From the NCBI RefSeq assembly GCF_026262505.1, contig NC_067204.1, forward strand, positions 2,637,797 through 2,701,796: a stretch of DNA of 64,000 nt. The letters are read 5' to 3'. Of the stretch, positions 40,801 through 50,491 are shown in pieces; the stretch's first letter is position 1, and the number at the start of each line of letters is the position of its first letter. The notes under the pieces were generated by a model. The model did no database searches. It saw only the letters and a program-made list of their open reading frames with translations, and was not told the origin of the DNA. Made by a program: the position numbers and the translations under genes. This DNA comes from Trichomonas vaginalis G3 (Eukaryota; Parabasalia; Trichomonadida; Trichomonadidae).

Positions 40801-41930
40801 GATATGAATGCAAAGCAATCAGTATTTAGGACATTGACCATAGATTTCAAAAAAAATGCTGCATATTGAGCGAAAACTATGATTATATTATAAGGCTGTC
40901 ATTTAAAGCATAATGAAACTATTCCCTTTTCATTTTAATCGAATAAGATAGTAAAGATTTTTGAATTAGCTAGAAACTGATGAGATGTTTTCACAAATCA
41001 GATTTTTAATCTCTATAATGCATAATTCACTCAATATCTCAATTTTGATATTGCGAGATATTTTTGCTATCGGTTTCGCAATTTTGACACAATAGCAAGA
41101 GGGTTCTATAAGCATTATTATCAACGTAGAATCTGAATATCATATCAGAAAATGTCGCAAATCTGACATTTACCCGACCAAATAGCAAAAATAATTGAAT
41201 ACTTTTCGCAAAAACTTTAAAAATCGATAAAAATATGAAATATAGATATTAAAGAGACTTTTTATATAATATTCATAAAGATTTTCCAAAAATATGATAC
41301 CGCAAAATTAAAAAAGTGACGTCTTGAGTGGAGTCAAAGGTCGAAATTGCTAGCTAAATGTTTTTTTAGCGAAATTGCGTATTGTACGTTTTTTCGCAAA
41401 ACGAAACCCTTATTCGGAATTTAATAAAGATTGTTATTAAATGGGAAAACATGAGAAAACTTATTATCGTTAAATAATTGAATATCAGTTCGGAAAATTT
41501 GAGGAAAGGTTATTAATTCGATTAATTAGCATTTATCCTAGCTTGAAATATCAGATTGTTTAATATTACAGATATATTGTTTCAATGCGAATTTTCGGTT
41601 TTATTCAAATTGGAAACACAAAAAAATAGTGGTGATTTTAATTCGTAAAATATTTATTTATAAATTTGCAACTATAAATATATAAAAGTATTTGTGATAA
41701 AATACGTACACAGAAATTTTGTGACGACATCAAATTTTTAACGATTAACTTTGGATTATTTTTTCATTAATACAAATTTATTGCTTCTTAAATAATTTTT
41801 GCGTTATTATCAAAAATTTGAATAGTATAGATTTTGAATTTGGGAACCATATGTATCTCTTTATCATTAATGAAATTTCGATTTATATAATCAAATTCAA
41901 ACACTTTTCAATTTTTTTCAATGTATAAAT

Positions 41931-43113
41931 ATGTTTGCGCTTTTAATCATCTTTTCGCACTCAAAAGAACATTCTATCGCATCTAGATCACGAAAAACTA
42001 TCATTACCTCAATTTGGATTCCTTCGTGGCGGTTCCATTCATGTTGAACTTATATCAGAAACTGCAGAAGATTTCCGTTTTCATATGGTTCCAAGAGATA
42101 GATATGAAATTCAAATCAGAAATGATTCTAAATACTGTACAATAAAGTATGGAATTATTCCAAGAGTCAGAAAAGAGATTTCTTCTGATTTTAAATATAT
42201 CGAATGGTACAATCAGATAGAAATTTCCGGTGTATATCAACCAATGATCGTTGTATGCTCAAATGTTACTTCAGAATATCACGTAAAATACGATATCAAA
42301 AATCCAACATTCGATTTCGATTATAGATACTTGAAGAGTGATACAGTCTTCCTCATTTTTGATTGTCGTTTTATTTGTTCTGCTGTTCTTGGAATATCGG
42401 CATGGTATTTATATCCATCTTTCCTTATTCCAATCCAGCTTTATACAACATTATTGGCAGTGTTAGCAGCAGTTTCTTATGATTTCAATGCATACAAGTA
42501 TCAGAAAATGATCAAAGAAAATCAATTCGTTAGCAAAAAATTTGAATTATTAAATGATTCACTTTTGATCCTCACAATTGTCCTTTCTCTAATAATCGGG
42601 CATTTAGTTAGTATGGGCTATTCAATAATTGCTAAATCAATCCAATACAAGACCCAATTGAATGTTCTCATTACACCAATCATAATTGGTGTTTTTATCT
42701 ATCTTATTCAGCACGTAGAAGATGAAGTACTGAATATTCTATCGATCATCGCATCCAGTTTTCCAATTTGCTATTACCTGTATAATATCATCAATAACGT
42801 TGCATATTTACTTGAAGCATCAAGCGAAGTAACAGATAATACGATGAGTCTGAAGATATCCATGACTTTAAAGGCAATTTCAATATGGATTTCTTCTTTA
42901 GTTTTCTGTATCATTTCAATACCTCAAGAAAAAGGCCGCAATTCAATTATATTCTGGTCAATATCCCTTTTCATACAAATTGGATGTCTCTCAATTTACT
43001 TTGTGTTTTCTGGTGGATATGTTACAGAAGATGAAGAAGAGGAGACAGTTGATAATGTAATTTATATTGAAGACCCGAATAATGATTCAAGATTGATGGT
43101 TCTGGAACCATAA
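41931..43113 (+). pseudogene. Seven-transmembrane protein, copy 2, frameshifted
   Basis: The sequence is the second copy of the 9961-11142 gene. An A-run at about 41993-41997 has five As where the intact copy has four, which shifts the frame about 20 codons after the original ATG. From the internal ATG at 42085 the frame is open to the stop (342 residues). That shorter frame lacks the putative signal peptide and the first part of the ectodomain but keeps all seven spans. One further change replaces Gly with Val (LIQHV). An assembly error in the homopolymer is possible. Confidence 0.75.
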
Positions 43114-43565
43114 TTCTGAAAAAATTTTAAATTTGTTTATTATCTTTTCTTTATTTGTATGTTTGCTTTAAATAAATGTTTGAATTTTTGTTTGAAATCT
43201 AAATGAAGGTGAATGAACTTTTCACAGACATCTTCAATAAAAATTTTCCTAGATTTGCCATGTATTGCTATTCTATTGGTTATTATTCAGAAGCAAATTG
43301 TCTACATAAGAATGAGATTTCCGTTTTATGATATCGATGGCTTAAAGGGTCATAATCGCAATTGTGATAAAATTCACGATCGTGCATGAATGATAAAAAG
43401 TTGAAAAACAACATATCCATACTAATCTAGCCTATTTTAACATAACACCGAATGAAAAATCATTGAAAAAATAATTCGCAATTTTGAAAAATCTAATTTT
43501 AGATCCTCAAACCCAATTATCCTGATTAATACAAATTTGCTCTGTTGAAATTGCACACTCTAAAA

Positions 43566-43570
43566 TCATA
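43566..43570 (+). promoter_or_regulatory. Initiator-like motif of Myb copy 2
   Basis: TCATA lies about ten bases before the ATG at 43578, matching TCA-pyrimidine-(A/T). The same motif precedes the twin at 9496. Confidence 0.5.
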
Positions 43571-43577
43571 ACCATTA

Positions 43578-44141
43578 ATGAGGGAGGTCGATCCCCAATA
43601 CGGGAAGGACACAAATAACACAAAAAATACTAAAAAAGGCTTTCGAGCTCGATTTACAGAGGAGGAAGACAAGCTACTGAAGGAATTAGTTATTAATAAA
43701 AAAAATACTTCATGGAAAGAAATAGCAAGCCATTTACCTGGAAGAACTGCATGCCAATGTCGCGACAGATATAACCAATACCTTTTCAAAGAAGTTGTAA
43801 ATAAGCCATGGACTGCAAGTGAGGACCAAATAATTGTTGAAAAATATCGTTTATTTGGTCCTCATTGGGTGAAAATATCACAATTTTTGCCAGGACGAAG
43901 TGGTAATAATGTTAAAAATAGATGGAATTGCGCTTTAACAAAATATCACGGAATTTCTTATACATATGCTAAACAAGAGAGAAGATCTAAAAAGGATAAA
44001 TGGAATAAAGATGACGAGGAGACTGTAACTCAAATCCAAGTCGCCCCTGATCAATGTACCACCTTAATTGATCAGATGACTGATTTCATGATGAAAAAGG
44101 TTAACGAGCAAAATGATCTTTTTGGATCAATTGACGAGTAA
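43578..44141 (+). CDS. R2R3 Myb-like protein (second type), copy 2
   Basis: Identical over 187 residues to 8933-9496: two Myb repeats with PGR turns and regularly spaced Trp, then an acidic tail. Since the twin membrane-protein gene beside it is damaged while this one is unchanged, either the duplication is very recent or this gene is kept by selection. It lies between the two Polintons. Confidence 0.9.
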   Translation: MREVDPQYGKDTNNTKNTKKGFRARFTEEEDKLLKELVINKKNTSWKEIASHLPGRTACQCRDRYNQYLFKEVVNKPWTASEDQIIVEKYRLFGPHWVKISQFLPGRSGNNVKNRWNCALTKYHGISYTYAKQERRSKKDKWNKDDEETVTQIQVAPDQCTTLIDQMTDFMMKKVNEQNDLFGSIDE

Positions 44142-45084
44142 ATATGTTATTATATTTGTGCAAAAGTCCGAATTTTTCCATGTGAAAGAAATTTATCAAT
44201 AATTTTCGATAGGTTATCAAAAATAATCTTGAAAAGTATTTAACCTCAATATGCTATCTCTAGAAATACCGATAGATAACTTATTAAATAACTAAGGTTT
44301 CAAAGATAAGGTGACTTAACAGTAGCTATGATACTCCTATGAATTAAAATAACCATCATAGAGAGTATTCAAAAAACTATGATTTCAACCTTTGTCAGAT
44401 TAAGGGTCCACTGTAAGGCCAAATAAGGTCTATCGTCGTCCCAAAAATATTGCTCGAGATGGTGTTTTACTAAGGCCCAAAACTTAAAAAAACACAAAAA
44501 AATTAACTTTACTCTTTTGAGATCCTTATCAGATATGCATCAATTTGATGCAGTATCGCAGTTCAAATCTGATTTTTTAATGTAGATGTACTCTAACATC
44601 CTTTAAAAAATGCAAAATGATATTAATTAAGCTTTTCATTTCTGTATCATACACGAAACAAAATCGTTCATTATACTAAAATTTATCAAAGTTTGATTAA
44701 TGAAAAAATAATATCTAAATTTTTACATTGAGTCGGCTATTGATATGGTTAATATTAAATCTTGTAAAAATTGGCATTATCCAGAATAATACCCACTAAA
44801 ATACACAATTTTTTTAAAAAAAATTTTATCAATTGTTATGGTATATCTTTATGATAATGAATAAAATGCTTATTTTTCATAAGTAAATACATAATTTATG
44901 CTTAAACACAAAAAATAACACGAAAATTTTTGAGTAGTATATGAGTGCGGGTTTTGTGACTTTTTTTGTAACATCTATATATAGACGATGCATTAAAATA
45001 TATTTATTTATAAATCATTAAAAAATTAACATTAATTTTAAAATAATTTATTTTTTTATCTTTTATAAAAGAAGCTATATATAG

Positions 45085-45675
45085 ATGATGTCAGATATTC
45101 CGCGATTAATTAAACATCATTTAAATCCTGAATGGGTTAAACTTCAATTTAAAAATGAAGATTGTGAATTATTAAATGAATATGAAAGCCAAAATAAGCT
45201 AATGAGGTATAAATATAATGATAAAGAATATTTAATTTCATGGAATCAATGGAGTCATAATCAAAGACCTCATAAACGGGAAGAAGAAATTGAAAATAAT
45301 GAAATGGAAATCATTGATGACATTAAAGAGGATGGAATTCCTAAATTTTGTAGAAAAACCTTTAGAACTAAGTTAGGAGCATATAAACGTAGAGTATTAA
45401 ATCCTGAATACATAAAACATTTATTTAAAAAGGAAGACTGTGAATTATTAAACGTTAATGAATATGAAAATGCTAAATCAAAATTGAAATATAAATATAT
45501 TGGAAGTGATGAAAGGTGTAAAGATAAAGATAAAGTTTATTCAGTTTCATATAATAACTGGCACACGTTAGGGATAAGAAAACATTTAGGAGATTATGGT
45601 AAAAGTTCTGAATTCTTTAAATCTAGTATGTACGAGAGAGTAAAAGAAATTAGAAATAATTATTTTCATGAATAA
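45085..45675 (+). CDS. Protein with two tandem copies of a CELL/YKY/W repeat domain
   Basis: The 196-residue protein carries two related segments of about 55-65 residues: LNPEWVKLQFKNEDCELLNE with LMRYKYNDKEYLISWNQW, and LNPEYIKHLFKKEDCELLNV with KYKYIGSDERC and YSVSYNNWHTLGIRKH. Repeats of this kind (a CELL..Y then a Tyr/Lys strand and a Trp) accompany nuclease domains in viruses and phages, but no nuclease motif is visible here. It is the first gene inside the left end, with leader TTATTTTTTTATCTTTTATA. Confidence 0.55.
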   Translation: MMSDIPRLIKHHLNPEWVKLQFKNEDCELLNEYESQNKLMRYKYNDKEYLISWNQWSHNQRPHKREEEIENNEMEIIDDIKEDGIPKFCRKTFRTKLGAYKRRVLNPEYIKHLFKKEDCELLNVNEYENAKSKLKYKYIGSDERCKDKDKVYSVSYNNWHTLGIRKHLGDYGKSSEFFKSSMYERVKEIRNNYFHE

Positions 45676-45719
45676 AAAATAAACTTTGAAAATTCATGTC
45701 TTACATTTTTTGAATAATT

Positions 45720-45741
45720 TATTTTTTTATTTCGTAAGAAA
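45720..45741 (+). promoter_or_regulatory. Element-type leader TTTTTTTATTTCGTAAGAAA
   Basis: This 20-base string directly precedes the ATG at 45742. An identical copy precedes the ATG at 52033, and a variant (TTTTTATTTTTATTGTAAGA) precedes KilA-N genes in Polinton 1. Confidence 0.65.
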
Positions 45742-46671
45742 ATGAGCGTCAAAACTAACAACGTTAAAAAATTAGGATTCACAAATGAGGAAATAAAGGA
45801 TATATTAGAGGAGGCGGGTTATGAAGTTGATAAATATTATTTAAGAAATTGTAAAAAATTCGCAGAGTTTTTAAATGATTTAGATTATGATGGAAAAATG
45901 AATAAAGATGATGTTATAAATTTCTTATATCCTACATCTGAAGAAGAAAAACCTAAAGAACCTGATGTTTTCCCTGAATATTATGAAGAACGAATTAAAG
46001 ATGATGAATATGATGAAATTGAAAGACTGGAAAAAATAAGAGATGAAATAGATGAAAAAATTAAGGAATTAAGAGAAGTTGAAAAATATAATGAGAATGA
46101 AGTAGAGGGTTTAATGAATATCCCAGCTTCAGAATCAGAAGTACAGAAATCTCATGAAGAAAGATATAAAAATTATGTCTCAGAATCAACACAAAATTTA
46201 TTAGATGGTGAAATAAACGAAACACTTTCAGAAGAAGGTACTAAATTTATTCGTAAACATAAGCTTCAGTTTATTGACGATGGAGATTATCCATGTATAT
46301 TACTTTCACCTCCTCTTGATTCTGAAAAATTCAAAAAAGCATTGAAAAATGTAACATATGCAACAAATACGATTAAGAAAGAAGATCATGATATTTACAC
46401 AAATTATTATTTAAATAAATGCACGGGTGTTGATAAAGTTTTTGAATTATTAGATAAAATATCAAAAGAAACAATTGGTACATATAAAATTTTGTGTGAT
46501 TGTGGTTTCATTATTGAAGATACCAATAATGTTTCATATGAAAGAACAGCACCGAAGGAAGACGAAGTGGAAAGGTCTATACCATTCGTTATTAAGAACA
46601 TAAAAGATATGAAAACTTATAAACATTATATTTATTTCATTTATTTCAGAAAAAATGGAAGCAACCCATAA
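45742..46671 (+). CDS. Acidic protein of unknown function upstream of polymerase
   Basis: The 309-residue protein has an N-terminal helical region (GFTNEEIKDILEEAGYEVDK), a very acidic coiled-coil middle (residues about 70-130) and a C-terminal mixed domain (HKLQFIDDGDYPCILLSPPL, FELLDKISKETIGTYKILCD). Position immediately before the protein-primed polymerase raises the possibility of a terminal protein, but no diagnostic feature supports this. A short overlapping frame follows. Confidence 0.5.
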   Translation: MSVKTNNVKKLGFTNEEIKDILEEAGYEVDKYYLRNCKKFAEFLNDLDYDGKMNKDDVINFLYPTSEEEKPKEPDVFPEYYEERIKDDEYDEIERLEKIRDEIDEKIKELREVEKYNENEVEGLMNIPASESEVQKSHEERYKNYVSESTQNLLDGEINETLSEEGTKFIRKHKLQFIDDGDYPCILLSPPLDSEKFKKALKNVTYATNTIKKEDHDIYTNYYLNKCTGVDKVFELLDKISKETIGTYKILCDCGFIIEDTNNVSYERTAPKEDEVERSIPFVIKNIKDMKTYKHYIYFIYFRKNGSNP

Positions 46672-46849
46672 AACATCATCTCATCATTTTATAGCTATTC
46701 ATACATTCCTTTTCAAAGTTGTGAAATTAAATAAGACAGGAATTAGATTTAATGTATCAGGGTACGCATTCTTGAGTAAATTAAAATGTATTCGTCACGT
46801 CGCAGATGATAAAAATTTATGTGTTCTTAATTCATTTTATGGACTTTAG
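46655..46849 (+). CDS. Short frame between unknown gene and polymerase
   Basis: The 64-residue frame overlaps the previous stop and reads MEATHKTSSHHFIAIHTFLF and GIRFNVSGYAFLSKLK. It may be a small gene of its own or part of its neighbour. No leader of the element type precedes it, so confidence is low. Confidence 0.3.
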   Translation: MEATHKTSSHHFIAIHTFLFKVVKLNKTGIRFNVSGYAFLSKLKCIRHVADDKNLCVLNSFYGL

Positions 46850-46913
46850 CCCTGGACTTTAAAAAAAATAAACTTTATTTTTATTTATTTTTTTAATTTT
46901 TATTCTTACATAA

Positions 46914-49900
46914 ATGAACAAAAATGGAACAACTAAAATGAATGATAATCAAATTAGAGCAGAAGGTAGAAGGTTATTTAAACGCTTCTATAACATTCCT
47001 GATGGTGTTAATCCTAAAACTCGTAGAAGTTATTTAAACGAAGCAATAGATGCATATGAAGGGTTTGACATTTCATCAGAAAGTGAGAGGTTAGCAAGAA
47101 TGTTAAACGTTAATATTGATTTTTATTATTGTGACCCTCAACCAGAAGACGTAGACATTAACAAGGTAGACTTTCCATTAGTGGAATCAATAATGATAGA
47201 TCCAGAATTTGAAACAGTAAATATTTTATTAACACAGAGTCCATGTGGAAAACTTCACGCTGACAGAATAACAGACGTTGAAGCACTCACCGGCTATAAA
47301 GTTTGTCCATATTGTAAAGAAGAAGTTTATTCTATCCGTGATGATCCAGAAAGGAAAAACCAAAGAAGATTTTTAAAGCATTGTGAGAAATGTAAAGAAA
47401 ATAATGGAAGATTAATTCAAGACGTTCAGTTGCAAAAGACCCAGCAACCATATGCACCACATATTACGAAACAGAAGATATATCAATGGTTATTAGCTCA
47501 TAATTTGCAGGAATATTATCAACCGACAAGATATTATATTACTTTTGACTTCGAAACATTAGAGACTAAAGAAGAATTACAACTTTCTGAGTGTGCAACT
47601 TTGAACGCTTACTTAAAACCATTCATGGTATCATCAACTGTCAAAATAAAGCCGCAAAGCGGCGAGGTCATAGACCGTGATAAAACATATACGAGGAATT
47701 TTTGCTTAACTTCAAGTGATTCTTTTATTTCTGATTGGATTGAATTTTTATTTTCAACCTGTTCATTAGTTGCTAAATCAAATATTGAACAATATGAAGA
47801 ATTAATGAAGTTGCAAACATTAAATGAGAAACAAAAGGAAGTATTTAAAGAACTTCTAGATGAGGAATTCAATAAAGTGAATATCATAGGTTTTAATTCG
47901 GGAAAGTTTGATTTAAATTTAATTCTTCGTGATTTAAACACTGCAAAATGGAAAATAAAATCAATGCTGGGTTCATCTTCACAATTTAAGCAAATCATTG
48001 TAAAGAAAACAAACGTTCCATATGAATTGAGATTTATTGACATCAGAAATTATATAGCGGGTGGGACATTAGACCAATTCACTCAAGATTTCGGAAACAA
48101 TAAATCACGTGTTAAATCCTTTTTCCCTTATCAATTCATCACATGGGAAAATTACGAAGAAGAATTATATAAAGAGGAACCATTCACTCAAGATTCATTT
48201 TATTCAGCATTAACTCAAGAAACTATATCAGATAGTGATTATCAAATATATCTCAATGATGCTAAAAATTTTAAGAATAGATTAGAATATTTTATTCATT
48301 ATTGCAATAAAGATGTTGAAATTATGATTGACCCAATTGATAAAATTATTGAAGAAACATTTGTTTATAAAATTGACATGCTTCATAATCTTTCTTTATC
48401 ATCGAATGCATCAATGATTCGTTACGCTTTAGCATATAAAGACTTTAATCCTAACGAAAAATATCCAGAAGAAGAAAATGTGGAATCAAGTTTTGAATTA
48501 ACGAAAAAGTATTGGAAATATAAAATTGAATCATATAAGAAACAAGATGAAAAAGCAGAAAGAGATACTAAAAATAATGTTTCAATGGATGACTATCAAT
48601 ACTATCACGATTTAATCCTTTCATCTAAATGCAAAATGTGTGGTAAAGCGTTTACATATGCAAATAAACCAACATTGGATAGAATCGATAATGAAAAACC
48701 ACATACCAAAGAAAATTGTCAGTTAATGTGTTGTTATTGCAATGTCGTAAAATCAAATAAAGATGAAGATGTTCAACGTTTAAGAATCAATTTAAGAAAT
48801 TATACATTAAAAAATAATTTACCAATGACTTTAGATTCAGTTGAAGCTTATCACATTCTCCGTAATGGAATTACTGGTGGTCTATCAAATGTTCAACATC
48901 GTGTTAATCTTAAAGGAATCACGCACATTAATAAACTTTCATATAATCCAGAAACTAAAACTGTATCAAATGAGGACACCACCAACATTATGACTCATTT
49001 CGTTGGAGTTGACTTTAATTCATTATATCCTTCATCATTTTCATCTAATCCTCATGATTTCATTCAATATACTGACCATAAAATGTATATGCCGGGAAGA
49101 TTGAATGGTGTTATCATTTGTGATACAGCAACAAAGAAAGCAAAAGCACTGGGAATTATTAGAAAGAAAAATACTTTATTCGTGGCTGAAGTAAAGGGTC
49201 ACATTGATGAAAAATACATTAATGATTACATAAACTTTTTACCGATAATAAGAAACTTAGATATTATCACAGATGAAAAAACAATTGGCAGTTTTATGTA
49301 TAATTACATGAAATCAAACAATCTACCAGTTGACCAGAAACAGAGGAAATTAACTCAGTTAGCATCAACACACAACCAATATCAACCATTTTCTTCTTAT
49401 TATCTTTGGTATCTAATAGACAGATTTCATTTTATCATTGATGACATTCAATCAATTTTAACATTTACTAAAAACACTTGTTTTAATGAATTTGCGAACG
49501 AATTTATGAACGAAAGACAAAAGGCGGAATTAGAAGGAAATAAAGGAAAAAGTTTATTTTGCAAGATTTCACTTAATGGATCATATGGTTACGATGCAAT
49601 GAATACACAAAATTACGCAAAGACTAAAATAATGAATGCACAGAAGGCACGCGTTGCATGTATGTCAAATAAGTTTAAAAACATAAGAGAAATAGGTGAA
49701 GATACGTATCAAGTGATGCTTAAAGATAGATTTTATAGATGTGATACATGTTTACAAGAGGCATTCTTCACTTTAGATAATGCAAAATACTGGTATTTAG
49801 TTTTCATTTATGATTTTATGTATAAATGCATGGATGTTAATCGTTTTCATTTCATTGAAGGTGATACTGATTCATCTTATTGGGCAATCGCTGGCGATCC

Positions 49901-50390
49901 AAGTCTTCCTAACACTCAAGCATTTCAAGCAATTGTTACTGATAAACAATTTTATGATAAAAACATTTACAAATTCGCACCTTTTGATTTCTTCTGTTTT
50001 GATGAGAAATTTAAACCTAAATTAAAGAATAAAGCTGAAGAAAAAGCACATGAGAAGAAGTTATTGGGTTTAGCAATTGAGAAACAAGGTGATAACATGG
50101 TTGCTTTATGCCCTAAGTGTTATACTTCATTCAACGGTTCAATTGATGGAGGTGATTTTAAAAAGATTGCACAAAAAATGAAAGGTGTTAGTTTAAGACA
50201 AAATAAGCAATTAACACCTAAAAATTATTTGGATATAATAAATGATAAAGTGATATTTGATGGTCAGAATATTAATTTACAACTTAAAAACGGGTCAATG
50301 ACTCGCTTAACAATTGGTAAGACTGCATTAACAGGAGCACACACTAAGGCTGTATGTTGTGAAAATGGATGTTGTATGCCATTTATTTAA
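46914..50390 (+). CDS. Protein-primed family B DNA polymerase with HNH-like insert
   Basis: The 1158-residue protein carries a zinc-finger-like pair near residues 130-165 (CPYCKEEV, HCEKCKE). The 3'-5' exonuclease has YYITFDFETL, GFNSGKFDLNLIL and YCNKDVEIM. The palm has FVGVDFNSLYPSSF (motif A), KISLNGSYGYDAM (motif B) and FIEGDTDSSYWAI (motif C). Between exonuclease and palm (about residues 560-625) lies CKMCGKAF, LDRIDNEKPHTKENC and LMCCYCNVVK, an HNH-type zinc fold. It replicates the element using a protein primer. A GC-rich hairpin (GCCGC-AAA-GCGGC, 47651-47663) is read in frame. Confidence 0.92.
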   Translation: MNKNGTTKMNDNQIRAEGRRLFKRFYNIPDGVNPKTRRSYLNEAIDAYEGFDISSESERLARMLNVNIDFYYCDPQPEDVDINKVDFPLVESIMIDPEFETVNILLTQSPCGKLHADRITDVEALTGYKVCPYCKEEVYSIRDDPERKNQRRFLKHCEKCKENNGRLIQDVQLQKTQQPYAPHITKQKIYQWLLAHNLQEYYQPTRYYITFDFETLETKEELQLSECATLNAYLKPFMVSSTVKIKPQSGEVIDRDKTYTRNFCLTSSDSFISDWIEFLFSTCSLVAKSNIEQYEELMKLQTLNEKQKEVFKELLDEEFNKVNIIGFNSGKFDLNLILRDLNTAKWKIKSMLGSSSQFKQIIVKKTNVPYELRFIDIRNYIAGGTLDQFTQDFGNNKSRVKSFFPYQFITWENYEEELYKEEPFTQDSFYSALTQETISDSDYQIYLNDAKNFKNRLEYFIHYCNKDVEIMIDPIDKIIEETFVYKIDMLHNLSLSSNASMIRYALAYKDFNPNEKYPEEENVESSFELTKKYWKYKIESYKKQDEKAERDTKNNVSMDDYQYYHDLILSSKCKMCGKAFTYANKPTLDRIDNEKPHTKENCQLMCCYCNVVKSNKDEDVQRLRINLRNYTLKNNLPMTLDSVEAYHILRNGITGGLSNVQHRVNLKGITHINKLSYNPETKTVSNEDTTNIMTHFVGVDFNSLYPSSFSSNPHDFIQYTDHKMYMPGRLNGVIICDTATKKAKALGIIRKKNTLFVAEVKGHIDEKYINDYINFLPIIRNLDIITDEKTIGSFMYNYMKSNNLPVDQKQRKLTQLASTHNQYQPFSSYYLWYLIDRFHFIIDDIQSILTFTKNTCFNEFANEFMNERQKAELEGNKGKSLFCKISLNGSYGYDAMNTQNYAKTKIMNAQKARVACMSNKFKNIREIGEDTYQVMLKDRFYRCDTCLQEAFFTLDNAKYWYLVFIYDFMYKCMDVNRFHFIEGDTDSSYWAIAGDPSLPNTQAFQAIVTDKQFYDKNIYKFAPFDFFCFDEKFKPKLKNKAEEKAHEKKLLGLAIEKQGDNMVALCPKCYTSFNGSIDGGDFKKIAQKMKGVSLRQNKQLTPKNYLDIINDKVIFDGQNINLQLKNGSMTRLTIGKTALTGAHTKAVCCENGCCMPFI

Positions 50391-50491
50391 TGAAATGCCA
50401 CAGAAGAGACAAAAGGAACCGTTAATAATGGTTTTGTACTATGATTCAAAGAGGTGGGCACCCTTAAAACATTTATTTTATTTTTATATAA

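Larger units (their letters stand above)
40801..44932. repeat. Right copy of 4.1-kb inverted host duplication
   Basis: This is the reverse complement of 8139-12273 with few differences: homopolymer lengths and single substitutions such as CACGTAGAAG against CACGGAGAAG. It is enclosed exactly by the end of Polinton 1 and the start of Polinton 2. Confidence 0.93.
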
